This document shows positions 43,110 to 53,646 of a stretch of DNA of 58,000 bases, piece by piece (within the stretch, counting starts at the first letter, position 1; every line of letters begins with the position of its first letter). The position numbers and the translations under genes were made by a program. The DNA lies in the NCBI RefSeq assembly GCF_030272615.1, contig NC_081414.1, forward strand, positions 309,177,164 to 309,235,163, in the 5' to 3' direction. The notes beneath the pieces were generated by a model. The model was not told the DNA's origin, searched no databases, and worked only from the letters and a program-made list of their open reading frames with translations. Source of the stretch: Cryptomeria japonica (Eukaryota; Streptophyta; Pinopsida; Cupressales; Cupressaceae).

Positions 43110-43613
43110 TATCCATTTAGTAATGATTTCAACCTAAAAATGTTTACAGATGCTGACTGGGCTGGTAATGTGGATGATCGAAAAAGTACAATCAGTGGTG
43201 CATTCTTTCTTGGTGGTAGACTAGTCTCATGGATGAGTAAGAAGCAGAGCTGTATCTCTCAGTCTATAGCAGAAGTGGAGTATGTTGCAGCATTTATGAA
43301 TTGCACCCAGACAATTTGGATGAAGCATGTATTAAATGGCTTCAAAGTTCCTGTATCAGAACTGGTAACTATATTTTGTGACAACACAAGTGTGATTAAC
43401 ATCTCCAAGAATCTGGTTTTACATTCTAGAACCAAGCACTCTGAGCTTAAGTATCATTTCTTAAGGGAAAAGGTTCAGAACAAAGAAGTTGTACCGGAAC
43501 ATGTTTCCAGTAAGGAGCAGTTAGCAGACATATTCACCAAGCCTCTACCGAAGGCTACCTTTACCTATTTGAGAGGTGAATTAGGGGTGTTGCCCCTTCA
43601 AGAGGTGAACTAA
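43110..43613 (+). pseudogene. Element D RNase H
   Basis: Copia RNase H: FTDADWAGNVDDRKSTISGAF with the first catalytic Asp, then SWMSKKQSCISQSIAEVEYV, FCDNTSVINISKNLVLH and RTKHSELKYHFLREKV, ending DIFTKPLPKATF. Preceded by stops at 43041 and 43107. No stop inside, so this is the best-kept domain of D. Confidence 0.92.
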
Positions 43614-43685
43614 AGGTGTGTGCTCCACATCAGTTAGGTCTTACATTGATATATCTTTTTTCAGGATTGGTGTGTTGAAGGATGC

Positions 43686-43897
43686 TACTCCTTAGGGGGA
43701 GCAGCATAGTAGAACATAGATGTTTATGCCTCCACTTTAGCATTGTTGTCAAAGGGGGAGAAGATGTGAAGTAGACAAGATATCTACAGTGTTGGGGGAG
43801 AAGATGTGAAGCGGACAAGATATCTGCAGTGTTGGGGGAGAAGATGTGAAGCGGAGAGATATCTTTGTATATTGCCATCAATGCCAAAGGGGAAGAT
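43686..43897 (+). repeat. Multiple polypurine tracts of D, with a 40-bp tandem repeat
   Basis: Purine-rich tracts at about 43694 (AGGGGGAGCAG), 43751 (AAAGGGGGAGAAGATG), 43794 and 43834 (GGGGGAGAAGATGTGAAG), then AAAGGGGAAGAT at 43886-43897, which touches the 3' LTR. The units from 43754 and 43794 repeat with a period of 40 bp. Several polypurine tracts before the 3' LTR are a known Sirevirus trait. Confidence 0.85.
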
Positions 43898-45347
43898 TGT
43901 TGGCATATGTGCAGAGTATGATGACATGACGATATTATATGTTGTCATTGATGTCAATATGCTAAAGAGTGAACTGGTATATTGAAGTAAGTAACTTGCA
44001 AGAGAACCGGTATATGTGAAAAAGTGAAGCGGTATGTTTGTCCAAGTGAACCGGTATGTTGGAATGTGAACTGGTATATGGAATGTTTTGTATCAAGGTT
44101 TCATATGGTATGACTACCGATTGGTAGTCTCAGCTTCAGGGTTTCTGGTTGAAGTGTTCTATGCATGTGTGATTCAACCGATGACATCATGTGATGAGTT
44201 AGCATTGCAATGAAGAACAGATTGTGTTGCCACGTCAGCCTTGTGTGCGTGAAGGATCTTGCATGAAGGAGATTGATCCTATCTACCTTAGGAATGTGCA
44301 AAGTCTCTGTAAATAGTGGAGAATGCGTGATGGGTTATCAGCCTCCAAGAAGCGGTGAAGAATGAACATTGGAGAACATCTTGAGATCTATTCAAGACTG
44401 TTGTAATCAATCCAATATGTTCAACGGTTAGAATTGAACCGATTGAATTACTTAACCTAAATGTTTAGGGTTTAGGGTTTATGCTACGGACCTATCTGTT
44501 TCCTATAAGGTCGATGTTTCTTTTCATGTTGAGGTTGTTGGAAAATATTGTGTGTGTATCTAAGTGCAAAGATACGTGATTCTTGTCAGACTGGATAAGA
44601 GAATAGATACCTGCAGAGTATGATTGCAAAAGGAAGGAACTAAAGTGGATCTGCATTGGCATTGAAGTGTTGTTACCAGATCATTGTAATACCTATTGAC
44701 CTCTAACCACTTCAATAGCTGGATAATCCCTTAATAGGGTAGCTTTAAATGGCTTGTTGTAAACCCTTTAACGGGATGACTCAAAATCATTGAGTTCTTA
44801 AAATCCTCTAACAAGGTAACCTTTAATAGGGTTTAACCCTTAACCAGGTGATCCCTAGCAGGGTCAGTTCCTAACAGAACCTATTGTAAAGTCTTTAACT
44901 GGACTAGGCTCCTAATAGAGCGGACTTCAAAAGGGTTCAAAGAACAACTTGTGGGTATTCATCCCCATCATGGTTTTTCCCAATTGGGTTTCCACATGAA
45001 AAATATGTGTGTTATGTGTGATGCTTTGTTATTCTCTGTCAAGCGGTAAAGCATGTTGAACTACTAAGTCTTTACATTTATGTTGATGTATCACTAGTGT
45101 ATGCATATGGGTGAAATGGAAATAAGATATTAGATTGTGTGGAAAGCTAAGAGTTATCAGTTTATGTCTTTCACATTCTTACTATGTTTAACCGGTAGTA
45201 ATCTAGTTTAGACCGGTGTTATTGCTTGCCAGTCAAGTGCAGTGTTTTCAGTCAAACCGGTTTAAGGAAAAGGGTTTTTGTCTGTACTGATACACCCCCC
45301 CCCTCTCAATACCGGTTTGGTACTAACTTTTCATCATTGATTCATCA
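43898..45347 (+). repeat. 3' LTR of element D
   Basis: 1450 bp, TGTTGGCATATG to GATTCATCA. It carries about 60 bp at 45238-45297 (ending in a C run) that the 5' LTR lacks, and lacks other short pieces of it. Confidence 0.92.
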
Positions 45348-45352
45348 ACCTA
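45348..45352. repeat. Target-site duplication ACCTA, right copy (element D)
   Basis: Matches 38002-38006. Confidence 0.9.
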
Positions 45353-46922
45353 TCCTCTTGTTGTTGGATCTGCCATTAGCACATCTACTACTCCATCTCC
45401 GCCCCCATCCCCTCGGCCATCCCCATCATCATCTCCATCCCATCCCACTACCTTACCCCCCCACACCTCCCTCATCTACCTCCAATACTATGGGAATAGT
45501 CAACCTGATCAACTTGTGTTTCTCCTACCATGTCACGTATGTCAAGCTCATATCTATATATACCACATCTGCACATGGATCCCACAGTACAAGTGTCATC
45601 CCCATGAAGCTAGATCAGGCCCACATGACATCAATTGTATCTTCCCACACACCTATCTCCCATGTCACTCAAGGGTGCATTATCTCCTCTCCTACCACCT
45701 CTTGTCAAATCACTAACTACCTTTTCACCCTATGTGGTAGGTATTGGTCAATCGCACGAATTGACCACCCTATCAGCTAGCACCTCATCTAGATGAAAGA
45801 TAGGTAGTAGTCATCCTTGGGCCATGCCTCCACTCCCTTGTATGACCTCCATGTAAAATATTACATCTCATCCAAACACCATCTCCAATATCCTAGTGCC
45901 CCCATCTACACATAATGCAGTAACCATCCATATTTGAATACATATGGCTATCGTAGGGTCCTATCCCTCACTCCTAGTGGCTGAAAGACTACTATATGTT
46001 CAAGTGCCCATATGTTTAGTAGTTTAACGCATGTACCTAAACTCTTATACCCATGATAGACACACATGTGAATATCATGGTACAAATGGCCCAGCATAAC
46101 ATACCCCCAATTATAGGTCATTACATCCCCTATCATCATTTATAATAATCTCACTTAACCAATAGAAAAGCCATGACCTCTAAGATCAGGCATCAAATGC
46201 TTTCTAAACAATATTAAAACATATAGTGTCGATCTTAGAATCTGTTGATGTCTTGCCATCGCTAGCTCAAGTTGCATTTGTGTTCAATCCATTGGCAAAT
46301 CATCAATCTCAAACATGAACTGCATATAATGCTCGCCATGATCCAATGTGTACTCAGGGATGACCCCTCAAATCAAGATGTACAAGATCTACCATACATC
46401 CTTTAGTTTAATCATTGCCTTCCCTGTCACTAGGTGAAATTTGTAGGTGTCATTGTGCCACCGCTCCAACAACATTGTCATCATTGTGTTGTGCAATCGC
46501 ACATGCAGTCATCTATGAACAAACCCCATCCTAATTATAGACAGTAACTCTCAATCAATGTTCCTTAGTTCTCTCCACAATCGTATAATTCAAAGACAAT
46601 GCTCTCATGACTCAGCTAGTCCTATTTGCTCCACTCCTACATCCATAATCAAATTGAGTCAGTATTTTTCTTCTAGAACCCTATCCTATTTTCCCCTCTC
46701 AGTAGAGACGTCATTTCCCAAGTGCTTATGTCGAATAGCGTATATGCTAAAACCATAGTGGAAACTCTTTTGTTCAAGTGCCTGCATCAAATGACACAAA
46801 TGTTGTTCCCTAATCCAAACTCCTTTGTCTAGCTAATTCCCTTAGATGTAGACATTGATCCTAGATCGACATCTGCGCATGTGGTTCCCCATATGCATTA
46901 GCGTCACAGTGTCTATGCAAAG
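45353..46922 (-). pseudogene. Element B remnant, segment 3: antisense PMD gene, decayed
   Basis: Minus-strand remnant of the same antisense gene as in A. The recognisable PMD core is at 46284-46530: LLERWHNDTYKFHLVTGK, then AMIKLKDVW, a stop, and further on YMQFMFEIDDL. This parallels LVERWHSETSSFHLATGE, ATVTLEDVW and CRLFECDADDL in A. To the left, 45400-45480 is C-rich on the plus strand (CCATCCCCATCATCATCTCC) and reads as Asp/Gly-rich on the minus strand, like the acidic C-terminal region in A. There are many stops and the frame is only partly traceable. It is placed just left of an LTR, as in A. Confidence 0.72.
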
Positions 46923-48172
46923 TGTAGACGTCTAAAATTAATTAAATTAATATTTAATTAATTTATCATTCCTCACATAATTAATTATATTAATTATGTT
47001 ATCTCTTTATTCTTCTCAAATTTAACTAAACTATATTTAATTAATTTTATCCCCTTCACCTCATTGAAAAAAAAATATCCCCTTAACCTTATAATTAATT
47101 TAATATTAATTATATAAAATCCCCATTCTTCTAAAATCCATTTTAACCTTAGCCAATCCCTTCAATAATTCCTTATAACTCTAATTGGTTAATTAATCCC
47201 AAGTAATTAACTAATACCTTGATTCCTATAAATCCCCCTCCTAATCCCTCGCATTTAGCCTTATTAATCTAAGACTAACCTTCATTATCATTTCTTCTAA
47301 TTTTAAATTCCTCTACTTGTTATCTCTCCTCATGTCACATCCTCTTAACTCACCCACTTATTTCCATAATCCCTCATTATATCACCTAATCCCCTCACTA
47401 ATCATTTGCACATTCGTAATCTCCATGATTAGTGATTGGTCAACATCTTGCAATAAATGGCTTTCCTATCTCACCTCCCAACCTTAAATGCCACGCACTT
47501 TTGCCTATCCAAGAAATTTTGGATTCCTTGAATCTTCCCATGCCCCCTCTTCCCAAGGAATTTTTAATTCCTTTTCTCTTTTATTCTTCCCATATTTCTC
47601 CTCCTAAGGAATTTTTAATTCCTTTTCACCTTCCCAAAGAATTTTTAATTCCTTGTTTCTCTTCCCAATGTACTTGGGATCTCTTCCCCATGACCTTGAG
47701 GAGTGTGGAGACAAGAAATTCCTTTATGGAAAAATCTCTTAGATCTCTCACTTGTCATCTCCCAATCCACATCACTTTTGTTTCAATCTTCTCCCTCTAT
47801 TTACTTTCAATCTCAACCATCCATTTTGGGCCCTTCAAATCTATAATTTGGAGTCTCCTCCCTTCACAAATCATCCACTTCATTTACATTGTCATGTTTC
47901 TAATTTGAGTCTAGGAATCCATCTATTGTATCCAAATGATAGCTTCACTTCATCACTTTAATCCATTATCATAATCATCCCTTTTGTTGTGTATTTGGAG
48001 AACAATCCACATCAATCCATCCAAATGAGTAAATCAAGTGGAGAAAGGCCACTTTTGCTTTAAGCTCAATTAGAGAGAGTTAGGAAAGGTATAAGATTAG
48101 TTGTTTTACATGTTTTCATAGTTTTATTAATTTCACATACTCAACTAACCTTATAGTCTTTTCTTGCTTTCA
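46923..48172 (+). repeat. LTR of the B-type element, internal sequence on both sides
   Basis: Starts TGTAGACGTCTAAAATT, close to TGTAGACACCTAAAAATG of A, and ends TTGCTTTCA; 1250 bp. To its left lies the antisense PMD remnant (as before a 3' LTR) and to its right a TGG-starting primer-binding-site-like sequence (as after a 5' LTR). No second copy is in the window, so the right end rests on the CA plus primer-site rule. It contains the AAGGAATT palindromes at 47511-47654 and is AT-rich at 46935-47260. Confidence 0.65.
47511..47654. repeat. Four palindromic AAGGAATTTTTAATTCCTT units
   Basis: Perfect copies at 47555-47573 and 47606-47624, near-perfect at 47636-47654 and a diverged one at 47511-47529. 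Each can fold into an 8-bp stem with a 3-base loop. Confidence 0.85.
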
Positions 48173-48175
48173 TTT

Positions 48176-48194
48176 TGGCATGCCTAGTGGGACC
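48176..48194 (+). promoter_or_regulatory. Putative primer-binding site after the 46923-48172 LTR
   Basis: TGGCATGCCTAGTGGGACC three bases after the LTR end. It starts with TGG and resembles the TGGCxxGCCxxGTGGG type of site I know from plant Ty3/gypsy elements. It differs from the site shared by A and C. Confidence 0.55.
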
Positions 48195-48889
48195 CCAAGT
48201 CCCTAGTTTCTAACAATTTTTTTATTTTTCTTGTGATTAATCCGCACAAATAGAAGAACGCCACATCTTCCCTGCATCACCATCTAGGCCTACAAAACAT
48301 TGTGTGCAACCATCAAACAGCATCTCCACTCTATGTTTTTTGCTAACAAGTCTATTTTTTCAAGTTCTATGGATCAGCATCTATGATTGAAGAACATCAT
48401 TTCCACCTCTAAAATAGTGTCTCTGCCTTGCTAAAATCTCATCCCTATTCTGCAATAATTTATGTTCAAATTTTTTCTACTTAAGAAACTTTAGCAGATT
48501 TTAAAATAAATAAAGAAAGAAAAAAAATTTGTCCTTTCCTGTTTTCTGATTTTTGACAGTTGTAGGTAGTAACATTTTTTTCTTAGAAATTACTCTTTCT
48601 ATCTATTTCTTTATGTTAAATAGCAAATTTTCTGATTTTTTAAACTAACTAGTTTTTGTAGAAGCTTGAAATGGTATCTGCGCTTCTGCATCAGCATCTC
48701 CATTTTTACATCTGCGCAGATAGAGCATCGTCTCTATCTGCTAATCGGTGTCTCTGCCTTAGCATAGTTAGTTTCATATTTTTGTTAATGATCTTGTGTT
48801 TTCAGCTTGTTTTGATCATCCAAGACTAAAATTTGTAAACTACTAACTAGTTTCCTATAGGTTTGTTGTATCAAAATAGAAAACTATAG
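48195..48889 (+). other. Leader-like sequence right of the LTR, truncated
   Basis: About 700 bp without coding potential. It has repeated words such as ATCTGCGC and CATCTCC at 48670-48760, loosely like the leader repeats of A. It is cut abruptly at about 48890, where the minus-strand RNase H region of E begins. Confidence 0.5.
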
Positions 48890-49505
48890 GAAGCATCTGT
48901 GCAAACCATGAAATCAGCTGAAGGATCTGGTACTACAAGGATAGGTGCGGTAGTAAGTGCCTTTTTAAGTTCCTGAAAGGCCTTCTCGCACTTCTCCGTC
49001 CACTCAAACTTCTTCCCTTTGCGCTGAAGAGAAGTAATAGGATGAGCAACTCTAGAGAATCCCTCAACAAAACGTCGATAATAACCTACTAAGCCCATGA
49101 AGCTCCTGACCTCTGTCACACTGGTAGGTGCTGGCCAATCCATAATGGCTCTGATCTTTGATGGGTCCACTGAGATCCCATCACCGGATATACATGACCA
49201 AGGTACCTGACCTCTGTTCTAAAGAAAGCACACTTCGACAAACTGCCATACAACTGATTATCCCTCAAACACTGCAAAACCTGTCTCAAGTGCTCCTCAT
49301 GTTCCTCCTCATTTCGTGAATATATCAATATGTCATCGAGAAACACAATCACAAAATGGTCGAGGAATGTGCGGAATACTCCATTCATGAGACTCATGAA
49401 AACTATTGGGGCATTCGTAAGACCAAATGGGACCACGGTGAACTCATAGTGGCCATATCTAGTGCGAAATGCGGTCTTGTGGATATCGCTATCCACTATC
49501 CTCAA
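48890..49505 (-). pseudogene. Element E RT, C-terminal part, to start of RNase H
   Basis: RT blocks [21 protein letters not shown], then [18 protein letters not shown] with the catalytic LDD (about 49325), [13 protein letters not shown], and after a frameshift near 49180 [40 protein letters not shown] and [18 protein letters not shown]. Broken off in RNase H at the first catalytic Asp (CTDAS). Just upstream at about 49506 a stop separates it from the first half of RT. Confidence 0.88.
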
Positions 49506-49985
49506 CTAGTGGTACCCTAACTTTAGATCAATCTTGGAAAATACTTTGGCACCTTGAAGTTGGTCAAATAAATTGTCGATCCTGGGCAATGGATATCGGT
49601 TCTTGATAGTTACTTTGTTCAACTGATGGTAATCCATGCATAATCGGAGAGATCCATCCTTCTTCTTCACGAAGATGACTGGTGCACCCCAAGGGGATAC
49701 ACTAGGGCGAATGTGGCCCTTCTCTAGGAGTTCCTCAAGCTGTATCTTGAGCTCATTAAGCTCATTTGTGGTCATTCTATATGGTGCTCTTGAAATTGGT
49801 TCAGCTCCTGGAACAAGGTCTATATGAAAATCAATCTCTCTACGGGGCGGCATACCTAGTAGCTCTGAAGGAAATACATCTGAAAATTCCTTAAGGATAG
49901 GATGGTCGTCAATAGATGGTTCCTTTTCCTCTTCTTCTTCTCTATCACTAATGGTGATGGCAAATAACTGACATCCCTTTCGCAT
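49506..49985 (-). pseudogene. Element E RT, N-terminal part
   Basis: Starts after the protease: [102 protein letters not shown]. The catalytic Asp of KIDLKLGYH is present. The stop at 49506 falls where Gln is usual. Preceded by a stop near 49995. Confidence 0.9.
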
Positions 49986-50640
49986 GCTCCGCTTAAGCTA
50001 CATGGTGGAGATCATACGAAGAGACATGGGTCTCTGAATTCCAGTGATCACTATGGGAGAGCCATGATCATCCTCACACTCGATCCTTTTCAGGCAACAA
50101 TCCATCTTGGCTCTATGGGCATAAAGCCAATCCATGCCAAGTACGATGCCATAAGATCTGAGTGGTGTAACTCTAAGGTCTACTAAGGTGGTGGTGTTAC
50201 CAATCTGAAGCTGACAACCCTTAACCTCTGATTCCACTGACACTCTAGCCCCTGAAGCTAATTCCACTTCCCAACTGACCTCTTGTCTAATTGCCACTAG
50301 CCCGCAACGCTCCACAACCAATGGAGATATAAAAGAGTCAGTAGCTCCCGAATCAAATAATATAGATACACTACTACCTCTGACCATACCTGCTACCTCA
50401 ATAACCGTGGCCTGATGCTCTGCCTGGCGGTTGTCAACCGCTGCAAAGACCCTATGGGACTTGCCCATATCCCCAACTGTCGGCTCTAATGCTGCCATCC
50501 TCTGATTCCCTGCCATCTGACCCTGAGGACACTCTCTCGCCATGTGTCCCATGGCTCCACATGTGAAGCAAGCGCCACGTGCCTGAAACTGCACTCCCTG
50601 TGGTCTAGAGAAAGACTGTCCCCCTGTCCTACTAGAACCA
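49986..50640 (-). pseudogene. Element E zinc knuckle and protease
   Basis: A complete CCHC knuckle (CFTCGAMGHMAREC, about 50525-50570), then the protease with an intact active site, SILFDSGATDSFIS (about 50330-50370), and VVERCGLVAIRQE and GIVLGMDWLYAHRAKMDC. CCHC plus D-S-G-A plus GMDWL is standard for chromoviruses. No stop inside the protease. Confidence 0.9.
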
Positions 50641-51827
50641 CTGTACCCACCTCTGGAAGACTGCTGAGTCCTCGCCGGAGGTGTGTAAGGAGCCTGAGAT
50701 CTCTGATCTTGCCTCTGACCCTGTGACTGCCACTGCTTGGACTTCGTGCCCTACTGATTCTGCGAAGGCCTTTGCCTCTGGTTTTGCTGTGACTGCTGTA
50801 GAGGAGGGGGTTTGGAGAACCCCGATGAGTGTCTGTTGTTTCCTTTCCAATGGGGTTTATGAAACCCATAAGTCTGTGGTGTAGGGTTATAGTTCTGGAA
50901 CCGATCCTTCAAGTCTTGGGGTCTGACCTAAATCTCCTCGGCTATCAAAGCCTTCTCCACGGCAACCCGAAGGCTCCCTGGAGCGTCCATCCTCACTGGT
51001 CTTGCTATGCCAGAATTCAATCCTCTGATAAATCAGTTGATGAGAAGCTTATCATCTTTCAGGTAGTCTACATAAGGTAGGAGTTCAAAGAACTTGTTCT
51101 TGTACTGGGTCACTGAAAGACCCTTCTGCTGGAGGTCATGAAACTCATCCACCCTACGCTGTCTGAAATGCTCTGATAAGTACCTCTCTCTGAATCTCTC
51201 TGTGAAAATCTCCCAAGTAAGGGTTTCTATCTATAAGCCACACTTATACTCTTCCTGTCTCCACCATGTGGAGGCTGTTCCTCGTAATAGGCGAACCGCT
51301 GCACATGCTTTTAGATTGCTCTCATAAGAGCGCAAAGCAAAGCACCTATCTAGGCTTAAAAGCCATGCCTCTGCTTCTACCCCGTCGGTAGATCCCCCAA
51401 AAGATGGTGGCTGAAGACGCATAACCTCTCTGATTAGATCCCTTGGATCCCGACGTGCCCTCTCAATATGCACTGGTGCTACGGCTGGAGGTGGTGCTGG
51501 TAGGTGAATGGACTCGGGCTCATGCCCAACCTGACTCTCTACGGGATTAGGAGGTGGACTCCTACTCCGTTCCTGTTCTACTGTTCTACAGCTTCCTGAG
51601 TTCTGGTTCTCAACATTATGATCTACTGTCGGAAGCCTATCCTGGACTATGCCAATCAGGTTCTGTAGAGCTACCAAGATGTCTTAGTTTGGATCAACTG
51701 ATCGTTCGGGAGGAGCTGTTGGGTTCACTTCTTGAACTGATTCCTCCCTAATGACCTCTTCGCGTGCCATACGTTCACGCCTAGGGCCTCTACCATGTTT
51801 GTGAGTTTGTCGCATAGTTGGAGGCAT
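50641..51827 (-). pseudogene. Element E gag
   Basis: Read from Met at about 51827 (MPPTMRQTHKHGRGPRRERM). Gag core at about 51430-51000: LQPPSFGGSTDGVEAEAWLLSLD, then VRLLRGTASTWWRQEE, TWEIFTERFRERYLSEHFR, EFHDLQQKGLSVTQYKNKFFELLPYV. Stops occur near 51686, 51230, 51030 and 50930, mostly at positions where Gln or Trp fits. A Gln/Ser/Arg-rich region (50850-50650) leads to the zinc knuckle. Confidence 0.85.
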
Positions 51828-51986
51828 CCTTTTTAAGAAAATAAAATAAAATGAAATAAATAAATATTCTAGGAGAAATATTTTAGCTAATTTAAAAATA
51901 AATATAATAAAATTAAATATAATTTAATTAACTAAATAATTATAGCGAAACGTAATGGAGTAAGGTTCCTAGTGTTGGTAACCTCA

Positions 51987-51997
51987 CTCTGATACCA
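51987..51997 (-). promoter_or_regulatory. Primer-binding site of element E (initiator-Met type)
   Basis: On the minus strand TGGTATCAGAG follows three bases after the LTR edge at 52001: the standard initiator-Met tRNA complement. Confidence 0.92.
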
Positions 51998-52794
51998 AAA
52001 TGTCATGCCCAAACTTTTGGGCACGAACAGAATAATTTTTTTTTAAAATACGTAACTTAATAACGATTAACTTAAATTAAAATAATGCAACTCTAGTTTG
52101 GTCTTAACTATATTTTGCGTGAATCAGATAAGTAATTTAATTTGGTGATAAAGTTAACTAAGTTATAAGCGAGCTAACGTTTCCCAAAAAAATAGTTATC
52201 ACTAATCTTCCATTAATGATTAATTAACTCTCATAGCAATTAATCTCCAGCTTAATATACGATCTTTAAAATTAAATGTCTAATAATCTCTTAATGACTA
52301 ATTAATCCTTGGCTTATTTTAACATTACGAATAATCTACCTACCACTTGACTAGAGGGTCAAATTAATCCCATAATAGCATTTGTGCCATAAAATTATTT
52401 TAATGAAGGCCAAGATTATTTAACTTCCAAAGCTTCCCAATGCAGGGGTAATTATTAGTGTTTCCCTCTATCCTTGACTCAAATAAGTCTAAGTCTGGCT
52501 CTTAAATGAAGCTATAAGAAAACTCTAATTAGATTCGCAACTAACTAAATTCAATAATAAATATAAGAGTTTAACTATATATATATATATATATGATTAC
52601 TTATATTTGTTTATATATAAGCCTGTAAGTATATTCTAATAGGAAGGGGGGGTATTTTTACTATATTATTTAACCCTCTTTTTTTTATACTCTTCCCATC
52701 ACACACATACTTATTTTAAATTCTATGTGTGTTTTGCCCTAACCCAAAACTAGGGTTAGGGCAAATAAGTTAACACCTTTTTATCCCCTTTTTT

Positions 52795-52816
52795 TTTGTG
52801 TCGTGTGTGTGTGTGA
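52795..52816. repeat. GT-rich microsatellite
   Basis: A run of GTGTGTGTGTGTG near 52800-52815, within the putative LTR of E. Confidence 0.7.
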
Positions 52817-53044
52817 ATGGCCTTTCTTTTCTTTTATTTTTATTTTTTTTTAATGTGCATGTGTGTGCAGGTGTGGGCACGGCCGAAGGAGGGAGCGGCA
52901 CCCATTTTTTGTTCCCAGCGGCACACAGGGCCGAACCGGACTAGTTCATGGCGAAGGAAGGGTTTTGTTTTTTAACTACGCGGGGGTGAAAGGAGGGGGC
53001 GGAGTGGTGCATACTGAGGGAGGCAGTGCGGGGTACCGCGGGCT

Positions 53045-53230
53045 GCGGACAGCGCCACCCGCAGTCTGCGGCTCCCACTAGTTGCGGACTACGCCGCCCA
53101 CAGTCTGCGGCACCCGCAGGCTGCGGACGTCGCCGTCCACAGTCTGCGGGTTCCGCAGCCTGTGGACGGCGCCGCCCACAACTGCGGGCTCCCGCAGGTT
53201 GTGGGCACCGCCGCCCAAGTCTGCGGCCCC
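53045..53230. repeat. 39-bp GC-rich minisatellite, about 4.7 units
   Basis: Units start at 53045, 53084, 53123, 53162 and 53201, exactly 39 bp apart, with a core GCGGAC(N)2CGCC(N)CCCACAG and CTGCGG. Each unit contains the inverted words CCGCAG and CTGCGG. Because 39 is a multiple of three, frames stay open through it. The array is GC-rich within AT-rich surroundings. Confidence 0.92.
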
Positions 53231-53332
53231 CCCCTTTGTGCAGTTCGTTTTTTGTTTTTTTTAAATAAAACCCCTTTTTCGTTGGGTTAAAAATAGATTG
53301 CGAAAATATATTTTTTTAATTTATTTTCTCTA

Positions 53333-53362
53333 TTTATATTTATATATATATATATATATATA
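53333..53362. repeat. TA microsatellite
   Basis: TATATA run within the putative LTR of E. Confidence 0.85.
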
Positions 53363-53563
53363 AATATAAAGGTAAGTAGTATATATAGTCTTATTTTGAA
53401 ATATGTAGACTTTCACATACAAATAAAGACACATATATATATATATATTTTGGATGACTTATTTAACAAGATGGTTTATTTCATCCTCTCTTTTTTTGTA
53501 TTATTAAATCTGTAAAAACATCATTTTTTTTTGTTATAAACAGATTTTCAAAATAATAAATTA

Positions 53564-53565
<2 letters not shown>

Positions 53566-53642
<77 letters not shown>
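53566..53642. repeat. Long TA microsatellite
   Basis: Nearly pure (TA)n, about 75 bases, prone to length change and to assembly error. Confidence 0.92.

Positions 53643-53646
<4 letters not shown>

Larger units (their letters stand above)
38007..45347 (+). mobile_element. Element D: 7.3-kb Ty1/copia retrotransposon, Sirevirus-like
   Basis: LTRs 38007-39452 and 43898-45347, TSD ACCTA, a Met-type primer-binding site at 39455 and a polypurine tract touching the 3' LTR. The order gag-protease-integrase-RT-RNase H is that of Ty1/copia. Several polypurine-like tracts before the 3' LTR and an FVDD RT box suggest the Sirevirus lineage; I hold that placement at moderate confidence. All coding parts carry stops, there is one frameshift near 39900, and the LTRs differ by indels as well as substitutions, so it is clearly older than A. 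Confidence 0.92.
48890..51827 (-). mobile_element. Element E: Tekay/Del-like chromovirus, truncated in RNase H
   Basis: Minus-strand Ty3/gypsy body from the gag start (Met at about 51827) to the first residues of RNase H (FMVCTDAS at about 48890-48920), where it ends abruptly. RNase H core, integrase, chromodomain and 3' LTR are missing. The RT and gag wording resembles the Tekay/Del group, but the chromodomain that would prove it is lost. Confidence 0.85.

Noticed and set aside
45226-45780. Plus-strand frame of 184 codons rich in Pro and His
   Set aside because: Begins in the LTR of D and crosses its TSD into B; the B part is the complement of the decayed antisense gene.
47432-47908. Frame of 158 codons with KEFLIPF repeats
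   Set aside because: Arises from the AAGGAATTTTTAATTCCTT palindromes in an LTR; not a protein repeat.
50486-50869. Minus-strand Ser/Arg-rich frame of 127 codons
   Set aside because: Alternative frame over the gag tail and zinc knuckle of E; the CCHC motif is in another frame.
53026-53268. Two overlapping open frames with Cys/Gly/Arg/Pro repeats
   Set aside because: Produced by the 39-bp minisatellite, whose period is 13 codons; no start context or conservation.
53566-53642. Long TA run considered as an origin or centromere signal
   Set aside because: A simple microsatellite inside a putative LTR; nothing else supports a chromosomal function.
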